From contig DKPS01000171.1 of NCBI GenBank assembly GCA_002471345.1, positions 1,232-64,243 of the forward strand: DNA of 63,012 nucleotides, written 5' to 3'. The stretch's first letter is position 1, and each line of letters opens with the position of its first letter. Positions 46,177 to 55,501 of this stretch are shown one piece after another. The position numbers were made by a program, and so were the translations under genes. The notes beneath the pieces are model-generated. The model saw nothing but the letters and a program-made list of their open reading frames with translations. It had not been told where the DNA came from and did not search any database. Source of the DNA: Saprospiraceae bacterium UBA7328. Lineage in GTDB: Bacteria > Bacteroidota > Bacteroidia > Chitinophagales > Saprospiraceae.

Positions 46177-47472
46177 TTAGTTCTGAAAACTAATCTCAAA
46201 ATGTGTTAATTCTGAAAGACCGTCAGTGTATAATTCAAATTCTGCTTTGTGCGCTAAAAGAATGTCTCGAGATATAATAAGTCCTATTCCCTGACCAGTA
46301 GGCTTGGTGGAAAAAAAAGGAGAGAACAATTTCATTTTCGCTTCATTACTAATTCCTCTTCCATTATCTGTGATAGTAATTTGTGGTGCCTTTTGGTTTA
46401 GCAATATTGTAATCTTTCCTTTGTTACCAATTGACTCAATTGAATTTTTTATTGCATTGATTAATACTTGTTGTATTTGAGATACATCACAGAAGATATA
46501 CACAGGTACATCTGGTAGACTCAACGATATTTCTATTTTTTCAGACTCTGCTAACTGTGTCATTATCATTTGAGATCTCTGACCTAAGGTCCTTAAATCC
46601 ACCCTCTCTTTTAATGGTGGAGGAAGTCTTATCACATCTGCAAAATTCTTCATAAACAGTGCTAACTCATCATTCCTTTCTTTAGCAATAATAAGGGACT
46701 CTTTATATTCATCTTCCTCTTCATCAAAGGCAAAATCAATAACAGATTGTAAAATAGAATTTATCGCTCCCATACTATTATTAACTTCATGAGCCATCAT
46801 TCTTATAACTTTTCCATAGGCAGCCTTTTCGTTCTCGAGTAACTCTTTAGTCAGCTCTTCTATCATTATAAACTTTCGTTTAAAGCCTAAATGAATTATA
46901 GAATTAATCTGGCAGTTATATTTTGTTGTTGACCCTGTAGAAATAATCTTTTTTTGACCGATTGTCATATTCTTCAGGGGCGCAATAAGAGGATGATTAA
47001 TTTCAAAAAAAGACATTTCTGATTCTACATTCTTTTTATTAAATATTTTTTTTGCTGCATTATTGGTGGATGTAATCAAGTCATCATAATCCAACATGAT
47101 CATGCTTATTGGAGAAGCCTCAATTATTGATTCCAATAAATAGGCTTGTTCTTGTGTCTTAACTCTTTCAATTTTTAATTTTTCTAAGAATGTATTAAAG
47201 ACATCGATCAATTCATTTATACTTTCACTACCTGTCCTTAAAAATCTGACATTATAATCTTCATCTTTTATGGCATCCACACCATATTTCATCAAAGTCA
47301 ATGGCTGATTAAACCTTCTATAAAATCTAAAACTTACCATCAAGGAAATCAACAATCCCAACTCAGAAAGAATAAAATATGCTCTATCATCTTGAAAAAT
47401 GTAAAACATCAATCCAGCAATAGTGAAATGTAAAAGAAGAATATATAGTATGTATTGGATTCTTAAAGACAT
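46177..47472 (-). CDS. Membrane sensor histidine kinase with PAS domain (NtrB-like)
   Basis: 431 residues. Two N-terminal membrane helices (about 7-25 and 31-50) are followed by a HAMP-like linker, a PAS-type region (about 111-200), phospho-acceptor His228 in MAHEVNNSMGAIN, and the HATPase (NAIKNSIES, ITDNGRGIS, GQGIGLIIS). With the sigma-54 activator just upstream it forms a complete two-component pair attached to the ABC exporter genes. Confidence 0.88.
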   Translation of the reverse strand: MSLRIQYILYILLLHFTIAGLMFYIFQDDRAYFILSELGLLISLMVSFRFYRRFNQPLTLMKYGVDAIKDEDYNVRFLRTGSESINELIDVFNTFLEKLKIERVKTQEQAYLLESIIEASPISMIMLDYDDLITSTNNAAKKIFNKKNVESEMSFFEINHPLIAPLKNMTIGQKKIISTGSTTKYNCQINSIIHLGFKRKFIMIEELTKELLENEKAAYGKVIRMMAHEVNNSMGAINSILQSVIDFAFDEEEDEYKESLIIAKERNDELALFMKNFADVIRLPPPLKERVDLRTLGQRSQMIMTQLAESEKIEISLSLPDVPVYIFCDVSQIQQVLINAIKNSIESIGNKGKITILLNQKAPQITITDNGRGISNEAKMKLFSPFFSTKPTGQGIGLIISRDILLAHKAEFELYTDGLSELTHFEISFQN

Positions 47473-47510
47473 CTGAAAAGTGAGAGCATGAATAAAATTC
47501 TATTTGGAAA

Positions 47511-48860
47511 TCACGTTATATTATATTTTTCAATTCTCCTATATAAGCTGCTCCTAGTGAGTCCTAAGGATCTTGAAGTTTTGCTTATTGAGTAGTCATG
47601 AAAACTCAAAGCCTTTTGAATCATACTTCTTTCCAGTTCATCTAATGTCATCTCTCCGATATTGGGTAGTGCTATTTTTTCAATTCTTCTCTTCGTCATC
47701 ATCATGTTATCTTGAAAATCTCGAATCCCAAGGTCCTTCTTGTTTTGAGTAAGAAGTACCGTTCTCTCTACTATATTCCGTAATTGTCGAATATTACCTG
47801 AGTATGTCTGGTCAGACAACCACCTCATTGCATCATCTGTAATAAAAGGTTTGTCAAAGTCATAAGCCTTGCTCATGCTTTGAACAAAATGATTTACAAG
47901 AAGAGGAATATCCTCTCTTCGTTCTGAAAGAGATGGAAGCTGTATTTGAATTAGATTTATTCTATAGAAAAGGTCTTCTCTGAAGCTACTATCCTCAACC
48001 ATTTCACTTAATGGCCTATGAGTTGCGCTAATTACCCTTACATCAGTTTTAATAGTTTTACTACTTCCCAAAACTTCAAAAGATTTCTCTTGAAGCACTC
48101 TCAATAGTTTCACCTGACTCTCATGAGCGAGATCACCGATTTCGTCTAAGAATATCGTACCTGTATGAGCTTTTGCGAATCTCCCCTCTCTATCAGAGTT
48201 TGCATCAGTAAAAGCACCTTTAACATGACCAAACATCTCACTCTCAAAAAGAGAAGTGGATATACCTCCTAGATTTACTTTGACAAAGGGATTGTCATTT
48301 CTCGCACTTCTAGCGTGAATGGCTTCAGCAATAATCTCTTTACCAGTGCCGCTTTCTCCAGTAATTAGAACACTAGCATCAGTATGCGATACTCTATCCA
48401 CTAGTTCAAGCACTTTATGAAAAGATTCACTTTGACCAATAATATGGTCGTCACTAGACTCAAATGAGAAGTTGCCCGATCCGCTTCCATAAATGGACAT
48501 AGCAGTCGAAATAGAAGATAGTAAATGCTTATTGTCCCATGGTTTGGCCAAAAAGTCCTTAGCTCCACTCTTCATTCCTTCCACTGCTAATTGCAAAGTG
48601 GCCCATCCTGTAATGAGTATAACAATCACGGAAGGATCATGTTCCATAATCCTCTTGAGCATTTTCATCCCTTGTCGCCCAGAAGTGTCAATAGTAAAAT
48701 TCATATCCAAAAGAATCAAATGGGGTTTAAATTCCTCAATTAATTCCAAAGCATCTGATGGGTGGCTAGTAGTTGATACTTCATAGCCTGATTTTCTTAG
48801 TAATAGATCAAGACTCTTACAAACAGTACGATCATCATCTATTACTAATATTTTGTTCAT
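47511..48860 (-). CDS. Sigma-54-dependent response regulator (NtrC family)
   Basis: 449 residues. Receiver domain with Asp52 (ILLDMNF), AAA+ domain with Walker A GESGTGKE (168-175), GAFTDA (215-220) and Walker B FLDEIGDL, and a C-terminal Fis-type helix-turn-helix (LSFHDYSISKTSRSLGLTRS). The sigma-54 contact loop is normally GAFTGA; here Gly is Asp. It should activate sigma-54 promoters in response to the kinase directly downstream. The locus places the pair after the exporter genes, with a 343-base gap. Confidence 0.9.
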   Translation of the reverse strand: MNKILVIDDDRTVCKSLDLLLRKSGYEVSTTSHPSDALELIEEFKPHLILLDMNFTIDTSGRQGMKMLKRIMEHDPSVIVILITGWATLQLAVEGMKSGAKDFLAKPWDNKHLLSSISTAMSIYGSGSGNFSFESSDDHIIGQSESFHKVLELVDRVSHTDASVLITGESGTGKEIIAEAIHARSARNDNPFVKVNLGGISTSLFESEMFGHVKGAFTDANSDREGRFAKAHTGTIFLDEIGDLAHESQVKLLRVLQEKSFEVLGSSKTIKTDVRVISATHRPLSEMVEDSSFREDLFYRINLIQIQLPSLSERREDIPLLVNHFVQSMSKAYDFDKPFITDDAMRWLSDQTYSGNIRQLRNIVERTVLLTQNKKDLGIRDFQDNMMMTKRRIEKIALPNIGEMTLDELERSMIQKALSFHDYSISKTSRSLGLTRSSLYRRIEKYNIT

Positions 48861-49203
48861 TATTTGATTCGAATTTTTTCAACCAATTCCTTCAACCATA
48901 CGTCACTTTAACTGACTTATCCATTTTTCAAAATATAGATAATAGTGATCCAATTCTCTTTAATCTTTAAAACTAATATTTTTGATTTCGCCTATGTCAA
49001 TAAGTGCAAAGGATTTTTACATTTTCCTCTCTGTTTTATCAAAATTCAAGCATTTCAATTTTTCGCCTTGAGACTTGAGTTCACCTTGTATTGTCTCAAT
49101 ATATTCTAGATGCTATTACTGACCTAAAGCAATCAGAAATTGACCTAGTAGTATAGTTATTAAAAGAATTTGCATGTTGCTTTTTTTCGACAAAACATAC
49201 CTG
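48861..49203 (-). other. Intergenic gap before the response regulator gene
   Basis: 343 bases between the second FtsX permease and the response regulator, both on the minus strand. It holds a short hydrophobic reading frame (49116-49175); otherwise it is AT-rich. I found no GG-N10-GC sigma-54 element, no clear -33/-7 pair and no terminator hairpin with a T-run. Confidence 0.4.
49116..49175 (-). CDS. Possible 19-residue hydrophobic peptide
   Basis: ATG at 49175, stop TAA at 49116-49118. The product MQILLITILLGQFLIALGQ is a single membrane helix. It starts 28 bases after the stop of the permease on the same strand. Such small hydrophobic peptides can accompany transporters, but a frame this short can arise by chance. 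Confidence 0.25.
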   Translation of the reverse strand: MQILLITILLGQFLIALGQ

Positions 49204-50382
49204 TCAATCTTCATGCAAAGCGATAGCTGGATGGATTCGAGATGCCTGAATACTTGGATATAATGCACATATTGTTACTACGACAAGCACTATTAAAGTG
49301 GCATATAATATTCCTCTATAGAATACTGAAGAATCCACATCCATGACATTCATTATTGGAATCTGAACAGCGAAAAATGCCCCAAAAAGAACAGCCAAAC
49401 CAGCTAAAAACAACACCTCAAAAGTAAACTGCTGTATAATCGAACCTGCATGTGCCCCTATCGCTCTTCTCAATCCTACTTCTGCCTTTCTTCTATTTAT
49501 AGAGTATGACAAAACCCCAAAGAGTCCAAGCGCAACATTAAGACAAAGGAAAACACACATGCCTAAAAGAGCCACAATTGGAATCCAGTTCTCAAGATTT
49601 GACCTTTTCCGTAGTAACGGCGCATCTTGGATTACATAACTACTTGTCTTTAAAGTACTCTCTACCATGTAACTTATCTTCTCTTCATAAGCTACATCTG
49701 CTGAAGGGTCCATTTTCAAATATGCATTAGTCATCCTCGCATAACCATTAAATTCTGGATTAGAAAGAAGTAATACTCTATTAGCCGATTCTTCGAACTC
49801 TCCATTGTACTTATACTCGTCCATGATGCCTATTATCTTAGTCTCAGCCCCTTGGAAAGGTATAATACTGTCTATCATGTTTTTTTCTCCAAAAGTCTCT
49901 TCTATAAATGTCTGGTTTCCTATCATCAATTGGTAAGTCGCATTAAGATCGTGCTCAGTAAAATCTCTTCCTTCTACGATATTCATGCCGTTCGTTTTAA
50001 TAAAATCATACTCTACTACAGAATAACATGCACTTATGTCAAATCCAAGATCATCATTACCATGGCACCAATTACTACTCTTAAAAGGCCCTACATCATT
50101 ACCAAAACTTACTTCTTCTACTAATTCTAAATCTAATAGAGATCTTTTAAGCTCTTCTAATACTAATATTCTGGTCGAGTCATTAAAATTATCAAGGTCA
50201 CCATAGCTAATATATTTGCGATTTTCAGTTTCAAAACCCAAAGGATCTGAAAGTCTATCTGTATTATAAAACACAAAACTTAACACTGCAAAAAGCACTA
50301 TAAAAGCCAACAGTACTTCGAGTAATAATAGAGCATTAGCTCCTTTTTTATTCCATATAAGAATGAATATATGCTTGATCAT
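49204..50382 (-). CDS. FtsX-type ABC transporter permease (second)
   Basis: 392 residues. N-terminal membrane helix (about 15-37), a large periplasmic domain (MacB-like core) and three C-terminal helices with the FtsX signature NRRKAEVGLRRAIGAHAGSI. The periplasmic region has a Cys pair (WCHGND, SACYSVV). It overlaps the first permease gene by 4 bases, so the two probably pair as a heterodimer with the LolD-like ATPase. Confidence 0.85.
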   Translation of the reverse strand: MIKHIFILIWNKKGANALLLLEVLLAFIVLFAVLSFVFYNTDRLSDPLGFETENRKYISYGDLDNFNDSTRILVLEELKRSLLDLELVEEVSFGNDVGPFKSSNWCHGNDDLGFDISACYSVVEYDFIKTNGMNIVEGRDFTEHDLNATYQLMIGNQTFIEETFGEKNMIDSIIPFQGAETKIIGIMDEYKYNGEFEESANRVLLLSNPEFNGYARMTNAYLKMDPSADVAYEEKISYMVESTLKTSSYVIQDAPLLRKRSNLENWIPIVALLGMCVFLCLNVALGLFGVLSYSINRRKAEVGLRRAIGAHAGSIIQQFTFEVLFLAGLAVLFGAFFAVQIPIMNVMDVDSSVFYRGILYATLIVLVVVTICALYPSIQASRIHPAIALHED

Positions 50383-51716
50383 AATTTGTTCTGTTTTAAA
50401 GCTGAAACAACATGCATTTTGGACATCCGATATGCAGGTAGCAAACCAGAAACTAATCCAAAAATGAGACAGATTATAAGACTGAAAAAGAAGAATCTAT
50501 AGTTAAGCTTTAGAATTACATCACCCATAAGCTTAGTGTCATTAATGATATAAATAAATAACATTGCCATGACTAATCCGATTAGCCCTCCTATAAAAGT
50601 CTGGACAATATTTTCTACAACAAATTGAAATAAGATGGTATTTCTATCTGCTCCAAATGCTTTTCTTACCCCGATCTCAGAGCTTCGCTCCATGATGCGA
50701 CTCACATTAAGGTTTATCAAATTCAGAGTAGGAAGTATGATAAGAAAACCCATCAATGAAAACATGATCCACTTCATCCATTTGAGACTTTCCTCCTCGT
50801 CATCTAGGTCTAAAATCTGACCTGCATAAGCCTCATGAAAGCTGAAAGGTTCGAATTCTATGATATCATAATTATCTTGAGCAACAGCAGGCACTTCGGT
50901 GTTAGAATTGATGAATTCAATGTCATTTTTAATCAATCCCACATCAGAGTTTTTTTCGCCGACGAACATTCCCATATAACCTCCAAAACCATTTTCATTT
51001 CTTCGTTGAGCATCAATGTTGTCGTGTGTATAAGGGACAATGATGTCTACAGCCAAAAGCATTATTCCTGCAGGCTCCACTACACCAATTACCTTGAAAT
51101 TCTTCCTATCCATTTCTAAAATTTCACCAACCACATTCTCGACTTTACCAAAGTACTTATCAGCTAATTCAGTTGTAATAACTGCTACCAGTTCCTCATT
51201 CTCTACAGCCGACTCACCAAAACCAAATCCTTCTACAAATTGAAAATCAAAAAGATCCCAGAATCTATGATCTGAATACACAGTTTTGAACTCTACTTTT
51301 GAATTGTTTACATAAGAATTATAGACATTATTAGAATTGAAAAAAGTGAATTTTTTTGCATTCGGAACATTAGAAAGGTGTTTCTCTAAGAACCAATAAG
51401 CAAATTCATTATTTGAGTTATTTTGTCCTGATTCATTTAGTGTAAAAGACGTATCTATTACTTGAGCCCCATTATACATTGTTGTGTCATAGGCATAAAT
51501 GGTATCATAAAATTGTCTTTTTAAATTGAGGTTTGGAACAATTACCATTTTATCCTTTTCTGATAAAGGAGGTGTTTGGCCCACTTCAGTCTCCATTACA
51601 GAAACAATCAACATCAGAATGGCCAATGTGAAACTTATGCCAAAAAGAGAAATAGCTGTGAAGAATTTATTTCGGCCTAATACCCTTATTGCAAGTTTGA
51701 TGTAATTACTTATCAT
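50379..51716 (-). CDS. FtsX-type ABC transporter permease (first)
   Basis: 445 residues. Membrane helix at about 16-41, a periplasmic domain and three C-terminal helices containing MERSSEIGVRKAFGADRNTI, the FtsX/MacB coupling helix. It starts 27 bases after the ATPase gene. The substrate is unknown. Together with the adaptor and TolC genes it suggests export of a small molecule, lipid or peptide from the periplasm or membrane (inference). Confidence 0.87.
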   Translation of the reverse strand: MISNYIKLAIRVLGRNKFFTAISLFGISFTLAILMLIVSVMETEVGQTPPLSEKDKMVIVPNLNLKRQFYDTIYAYDTTMYNGAQVIDTSFTLNESGQNNSNNEFAYWFLEKHLSNVPNAKKFTFFNSNNVYNSYVNNSKVEFKTVYSDHRFWDLFDFQFVEGFGFGESAVENEELVAVITTELADKYFGKVENVVGEILEMDRKNFKVIGVVEPAGIMLLAVDIIVPYTHDNIDAQRRNENGFGGYMGMFVGEKNSDVGLIKNDIEFINSNTEVPAVAQDNYDIIEFEPFSFHEAYAGQILDLDDEEESLKWMKWIMFSLMGFLIILPTLNLINLNVSRIMERSSEIGVRKAFGADRNTILFQFVVENIVQTFIGGLIGLVMAMLFIYIINDTKLMGDVILKLNYRFFFFSLIICLIFGLVSGLLPAYRMSKMHVVSALKQNKL

Positions 51717-51743
51717 AACTATAATTTTTTAGTTAATAAGAGG

Positions 51744-52409
51744 TTATGCTACCTGCTGACCATCATATAATCTTATGAGTTTATGGGTCTTTTTCGCCAT
51801 GTTCTCATCGTGTGTCACCATTACTATAGTTGTGTCATTTTTAGAGTTCAATTCTAAAAGAATGTCCATCACTTCGTTTCCCATTACACTATCCAAGTTG
51901 CCTGTAGGCTCATCAGCCAAAATGATTTCTGGATTTCCTACTATGGCCCTTGCAATTGCAACTCTTTGTTTTTGTCCCCCAGAAAGTTGATTTGGAAAAT
52001 GACTTACTCTATTCTTTAGACCTACAGACTCTAAAGCTTCTTCAGCCATTCTTTTTCTGTCTTTACCACCAACTTTTCTATATAATAATGGCAACTCCAC
52101 ATTATCCCTAACAGTAAGATCAGGTATTAAATGAAAGCTTTGAAAAATAAATCCTAGTTGTTGATTTCTGAATTGAGCCATAGCTTTGGTGTTGTAATTT
52201 GGGAGGGCATTGCCACCTATATTTACCTCGCCACCAGATGGTTCATCTAGAAGGCCTATAATATTCAGTAATGTACTTTTTCCACATCCAGAAGGCCCCA
52301 TTATAGAAAGGAATTCACCTTTGTCTATGTTAAGGTTTATGTCGCTCAAAGCTGTGGTTTCTATAGTCTTAGTGCGATAAACTTTATTTACGTTTTGAAG
52401 CTTTATCAT
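51744..52409 (-). CDS. LolD/MacB-type ABC transporter ATP-binding protein
   Basis: 221 residues. Walker A GPSGCGKSTLLN, Q-loop FQSFHLIPDLTV, signature LSGGQKQRVAIARAI, Walker B ILADEPTGNLD and the H-loop VTHD are all complete. The sequence fits the lipoprotein/MacB exporter subfamily. It powers the two FtsX-type permeases downstream. Confidence 0.93.
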   Translation of the reverse strand: MIKLQNVNKVYRTKTIETTALSDINLNIDKGEFLSIMGPSGCGKSTLLNIIGLLDEPSGGEVNIGGNALPNYNTKAMAQFRNQQLGFIFQSFHLIPDLTVRDNVELPLLYRKVGGKDRKRMAEEALESVGLKNRVSHFPNQLSGGQKQRVAIARAIVGNPEIILADEPTGNLDSVMGNEVMDILLELNSKNDTTIVMVTHDENMAKKTHKLIRLYDGQQVA

Positions 52410-52439
52410 GATTATTAATTTTCTATAATTTGGAATGTG

Positions 52440-53966
52440 TTAAAATGTATAAGTAATAGGGGCTTCTTTTTCGAAATCAAAACCCGTTAATTTTCTAATT
52501 TGATAATAGGTAACCCAGTATGCTCTAAGTGTATCAACATAGTCTCGTTGTGCTTGATCTTTTTCTCGTTGTGCTATAGTCAAGTCAGTAATGCTAATAG
52601 CTCCAAGTATGTATCTCTGTCTTGATATTTCGAATCTCTCAAGAGATACTTCTCTAATTTCCTCCTGAATTTTTACCTCTCGTTGAAGTTGTTCCCAATT
52701 GCTTACGGCTTGGACGATGTCATTCTGAAAATCTAGGTTGTCTTGCGCTATTTGTTGCTCAATCAATTCTTTTTGCGCTCTAGCAATACCTACTGCTGAC
52801 TTCCTTCTTCCCCAATCTAAGATTGGAATACTCAAACCCAATTGTACCTGTTGCTCAGAAATAGGATCAGAATAGATATCACTGAATTTTTGAGAACCTC
52901 TTGCTAAACCAAAACTGGCAAAAAGGTCGGCTTTAACACCATATTCAGTTTTTGCCCGATTTATTTCTCTATCCGCTTCAAGTTTTTGCCTTTGGAATGC
53001 AATTATTTCGGGCCTGTTCGCCAAAGCTTGATCCACCGCAATTGACATTTCCATATCAACTGTATTTTCTTTAGGGTTAGGGGTGAGTACTGCTATATTG
53101 TCAGTTTTATCGCCACCCAAAAAGGTTTGAAGAGCACCTTTTGAAAACTGAACTTGAAAGGCTGCAATTGATAAATCCTTGACAGCAGACTTATATTCAA
53201 GTTCAAGCTGTAACAATTCATTTCTAGAAATCTTCCCTAAATCAAATCTCTCTTTTGCAATTTCTAATAGTTTAGCATTCACATCGCTATTAGTGGTTGC
53301 TATTTTCTCATTCACCTGAGCCATAAGCAAATCAAAAAAGGCAATTGTTCCTCTTAAATGAATGTCTTCCATATCGATGATATACTTCCTATCTGCTTCG
53401 GTCAGAGCAAGTGGCTCTATCTTACTAGCCCATTTCAGGTCATTAAACCCAAATAGAGGTTGTGACAACCCTATTCTAAATGGAATACCATTGTATTGAT
53501 TATTATCCAAAGAAAAATCATCAAACCTTTGCAGCTGAGATTGTAAAAATACGGTTCCTCCTGTCGACTTAATCTGCTGCTGAATTCCTAATCGTATACT
53601 AGAATTATTTTGTGAAACCGATTGAAATGATATCGATCCATCCGGTTGTACAATCTCCCTAGAAGTCTTACTATAGTTTGGGGCAAGTAGATCAAGTGTA
53701 ACACCTGGGCTTAAATTAGTCTTATAGAAAGCCCATCTTGATTGCGCTATTTTATTGTCAGCAATTGCCTGATATCTAAAAATTGACTGTTCTTCGGCTT
53801 TCGTGAGCACTTCATCAAATGTCCATTCTTCCTGTGCAAGAAGAGAATTATAAGACCCGGAGATTACAACCATAGCCCATATCATAACCATCCATAGTGC
53901 TTGCAAGGCAGTTTTATTTAAGAAGTTAAAAGGGGATGAGTGAGTAGTGTTCATTTGAATTTTCAT
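52440..53966 (-). CDS. TolC family outer membrane efflux protein
   Basis: 508 residues. A signal region (hydrophobic about 23-44, ending LLAQE), then long alpha-helical and beta-strand repeats of the outer-membrane efflux channel (RFDLGKISRNELLQLELEYKSA broken near 228-249 and the partner ERFEISRQRYILGAISITDL in the second half). It overlaps the adaptor gene by 4 bases. Confidence 0.9.
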   Translation of the reverse strand: MKIQMNTTHSSPFNFLNKTALQALWMVMIWAMVVISGSYNSLLAQEEWTFDEVLTKAEEQSIFRYQAIADNKIAQSRWAFYKTNLSPGVTLDLLAPNYSKTSREIVQPDGSISFQSVSQNNSSIRLGIQQQIKSTGGTVFLQSQLQRFDDFSLDNNQYNGIPFRIGLSQPLFGFNDLKWASKIEPLALTEADRKYIIDMEDIHLRGTIAFFDLLMAQVNEKIATTNSDVNAKLLEIAKERFDLGKISRNELLQLELEYKSAVKDLSIAAFQVQFSKGALQTFLGGDKTDNIAVLTPNPKENTVDMEMSIAVDQALANRPEIIAFQRQKLEADREINRAKTEYGVKADLFASFGLARGSQKFSDIYSDPISEQQVQLGLSIPILDWGRRKSAVGIARAQKELIEQQIAQDNLDFQNDIVQAVSNWEQLQREVKIQEEIREVSLERFEISRQRYILGAISITDLTIAQREKDQAQRDYVDTLRAYWVTYYQIRKLTGFDFEKEAPITYTF

Positions 53967-55213
53967 TTAGTTGTGATTTTAAATTCATTCAAATGATCAT
54001 AGTCTTTCATGTCAGAGATGATGACGTTTTCGCCTTCTGATAAATTATCTATGATTTCTACAAAATCACTACTCACTAACCCTTTTGTGATTCTTCTTTT
54101 TACTGCCATATCCCCTTGTACCACATATAGGTACTGGCTATTAGCTCCCCTCAGAGCAGGCCCATTTTTGATTCTGAGCACATTATTTTTACTATCAGTG
54201 ATTATGTAAACTTCAGCCCTGATATTAGGTCTTAACAATTCAGAATTCGGATCTTCTAGCTGTATGTTAAACTTAATAGTGTTGTTCTCTACGGCAGGAA
54301 GCACATTAGATATCATACCCTTTAAGTCCTGTCTATTTATCCGGACATTCACAGGCATTCCGACTTCGATTTTGTCCTGATTTCTGTCTGATGTAGATGC
54401 TTCTACTCTGAATTTCTCCAAATTAGCTAATCGTACTAAAGTTTCTCCTTCTTGTACTTTTCTCCCTAAGTCTTCATTTACCCATGTGATTACTCCGCTC
54501 TGTGGAGCTCTTACACTTGTCTCTCTGAGTTTTCTTTTAAGTTCTGCAAGTCTCTTCTCTTGGATAGTATATTCTAGTTCGAGACCTCTTTTTTCGTTAA
54601 CATTGACGCTTTGCCTGTATTGAAGTTCATTTTCAAGCATTGATTTCTCCAGTTGTGATACTTTTAGTTGCAGTTCTGCTTGTTCTACTTCTTCCAAAGT
54701 AGCTCCACCAACTTCATTGAGTCTTTTTTGATCTTTTACCTGTGCTGTGAGTTCATCTAGTTGAAGTGATTTGATCTGATTCTGATAATCTAAGTCTCTA
54801 AGGTTTTTATCATATTCCAGTTTTAGTTTATCAATGTTATTTCTCTTCAATTGCAATTCATCATATAACTGATCATATGAAAGTTTCGTGAACTCTTGAT
54901 CCAATTCTAAGATGAGATCTCCCTCTTCTACAAACTCTCCATTAACCTTTATTACATTCTTTATTTCTGTAGTCACTGGGGCATTGATTTCTCTTTCTAC
55001 ACTTGGGACCACAGTCCCTGTAGCTGTAAGTGTGTTTTGCATATTTCCTCTTTCTACTTTTACTATATGTAGCTCCGACCTATCCTTCTTTGCTTCGAGG
55101 AAACTCCTTACAAACCAAAATCCAACTGCTACTAAAACAACTACAAGTACATACTTAAGATAATCTTGAAATTTACCTTTCCGTTGTTCATTATCTGAAA
55201 TTTGACGATCCAT
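53963..55213 (-). CDS. Periplasmic adaptor (HlyD/RND-type membrane fusion protein)
   Basis: 416 residues. An N-terminal membrane anchor (about 20-38), lipoyl half-motifs (TLTATGTVVPSVEREI, APQSGVITWVNEDLGRKVQEGE broken near 237-258), a long coiled-coil hairpin (about 100-225) and a beta-barrel region. It connects the inner-membrane transporter to the TolC channel. First gene of the exporter operon. Confidence 0.9.
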   Translation of the reverse strand: MDRQISDNEQRKGKFQDYLKYVLVVVLVAVGFWFVRSFLEAKKDRSELHIVKVERGNMQNTLTATGTVVPSVEREINAPVTTEIKNVIKVNGEFVEEGDLILELDQEFTKLSYDQLYDELQLKRNNIDKLKLEYDKNLRDLDYQNQIKSLQLDELTAQVKDQKRLNEVGGATLEEVEQAELQLKVSQLEKSMLENELQYRQSVNVNEKRGLELEYTIQEKRLAELKRKLRETSVRAPQSGVITWVNEDLGRKVQEGETLVRLANLEKFRVEASTSDRNQDKIEVGMPVNVRINRQDLKGMISNVLPAVENNTIKFNIQLEDPNSELLRPNIRAEVYIITDSKNNVLRIKNGPALRGANSQYLYVVQGDMAVKRRITKGLVSSDFVEIIDNLSEGENVIISDMKDYDHLNEFKITTK

Positions 55214-55244
55214 TTATTTTTATCTTATGGTATATCAATATAGA

Positions 55245-55261
55245 TACCAAGGCTATGCCAA
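55245..55261 (-). promoter_or_regulatory. Weak sigma-54-like promoter upstream of the exporter operon
   Basis: On the minus strand TTGGCATAGCCTTGGTA keeps TTGGCA of the -24 element and most of the -12 element, but reads GG-N10-GT instead of GG-N10-GC. It lies about 32 bases before the adaptor ATG. Suggested because the locus encodes a sigma-54 activator. Confidence 0.25.
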
Positions 55262-55462
55262 GTACTATAGTGCTATTTATCTGCACATTATATATTATAT
55301 TTATTTATATATTGTTCGATATTGGACATGCCCGTTCGGTTTTGAGTGCAATTACTCTTCGTTTTGTTGAAGAAGTGGAAGGTGATAAATTTGGTAGAAT
55401 CCAATTTCAATAAGTGGAGTGTATCAGAAACCAAATACAATAAATCAGAAATAAGATTTCTA

Positions 55463-55470
55463 TACTTTTG
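55463..55470 (+). promoter_or_regulatory. Candidate -7 box of ugd
   Basis: TACTTTTG fits TAnnTTTG and lies 31 bases before the ATG at 55502; no clear -33 element. Confidence 0.35.
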
Positions 55471-55501
55471 CAATCACAATTTTTAAAAGAAATTACTTTA
55501 A

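Noticed and set aside
48950..49030. TTTGCAC on the minus strand as a sigma-54 -12 element before the response regulator gene
   Set aside because: There is no GG ten bases upstream of the GC, so the -24 part is missing.
55288..55473. 61-residue frame on the minus strand upstream of ugd
   Set aside because: Composition is low-complexity, with no motif, and it covers the probable ugd promoter region.
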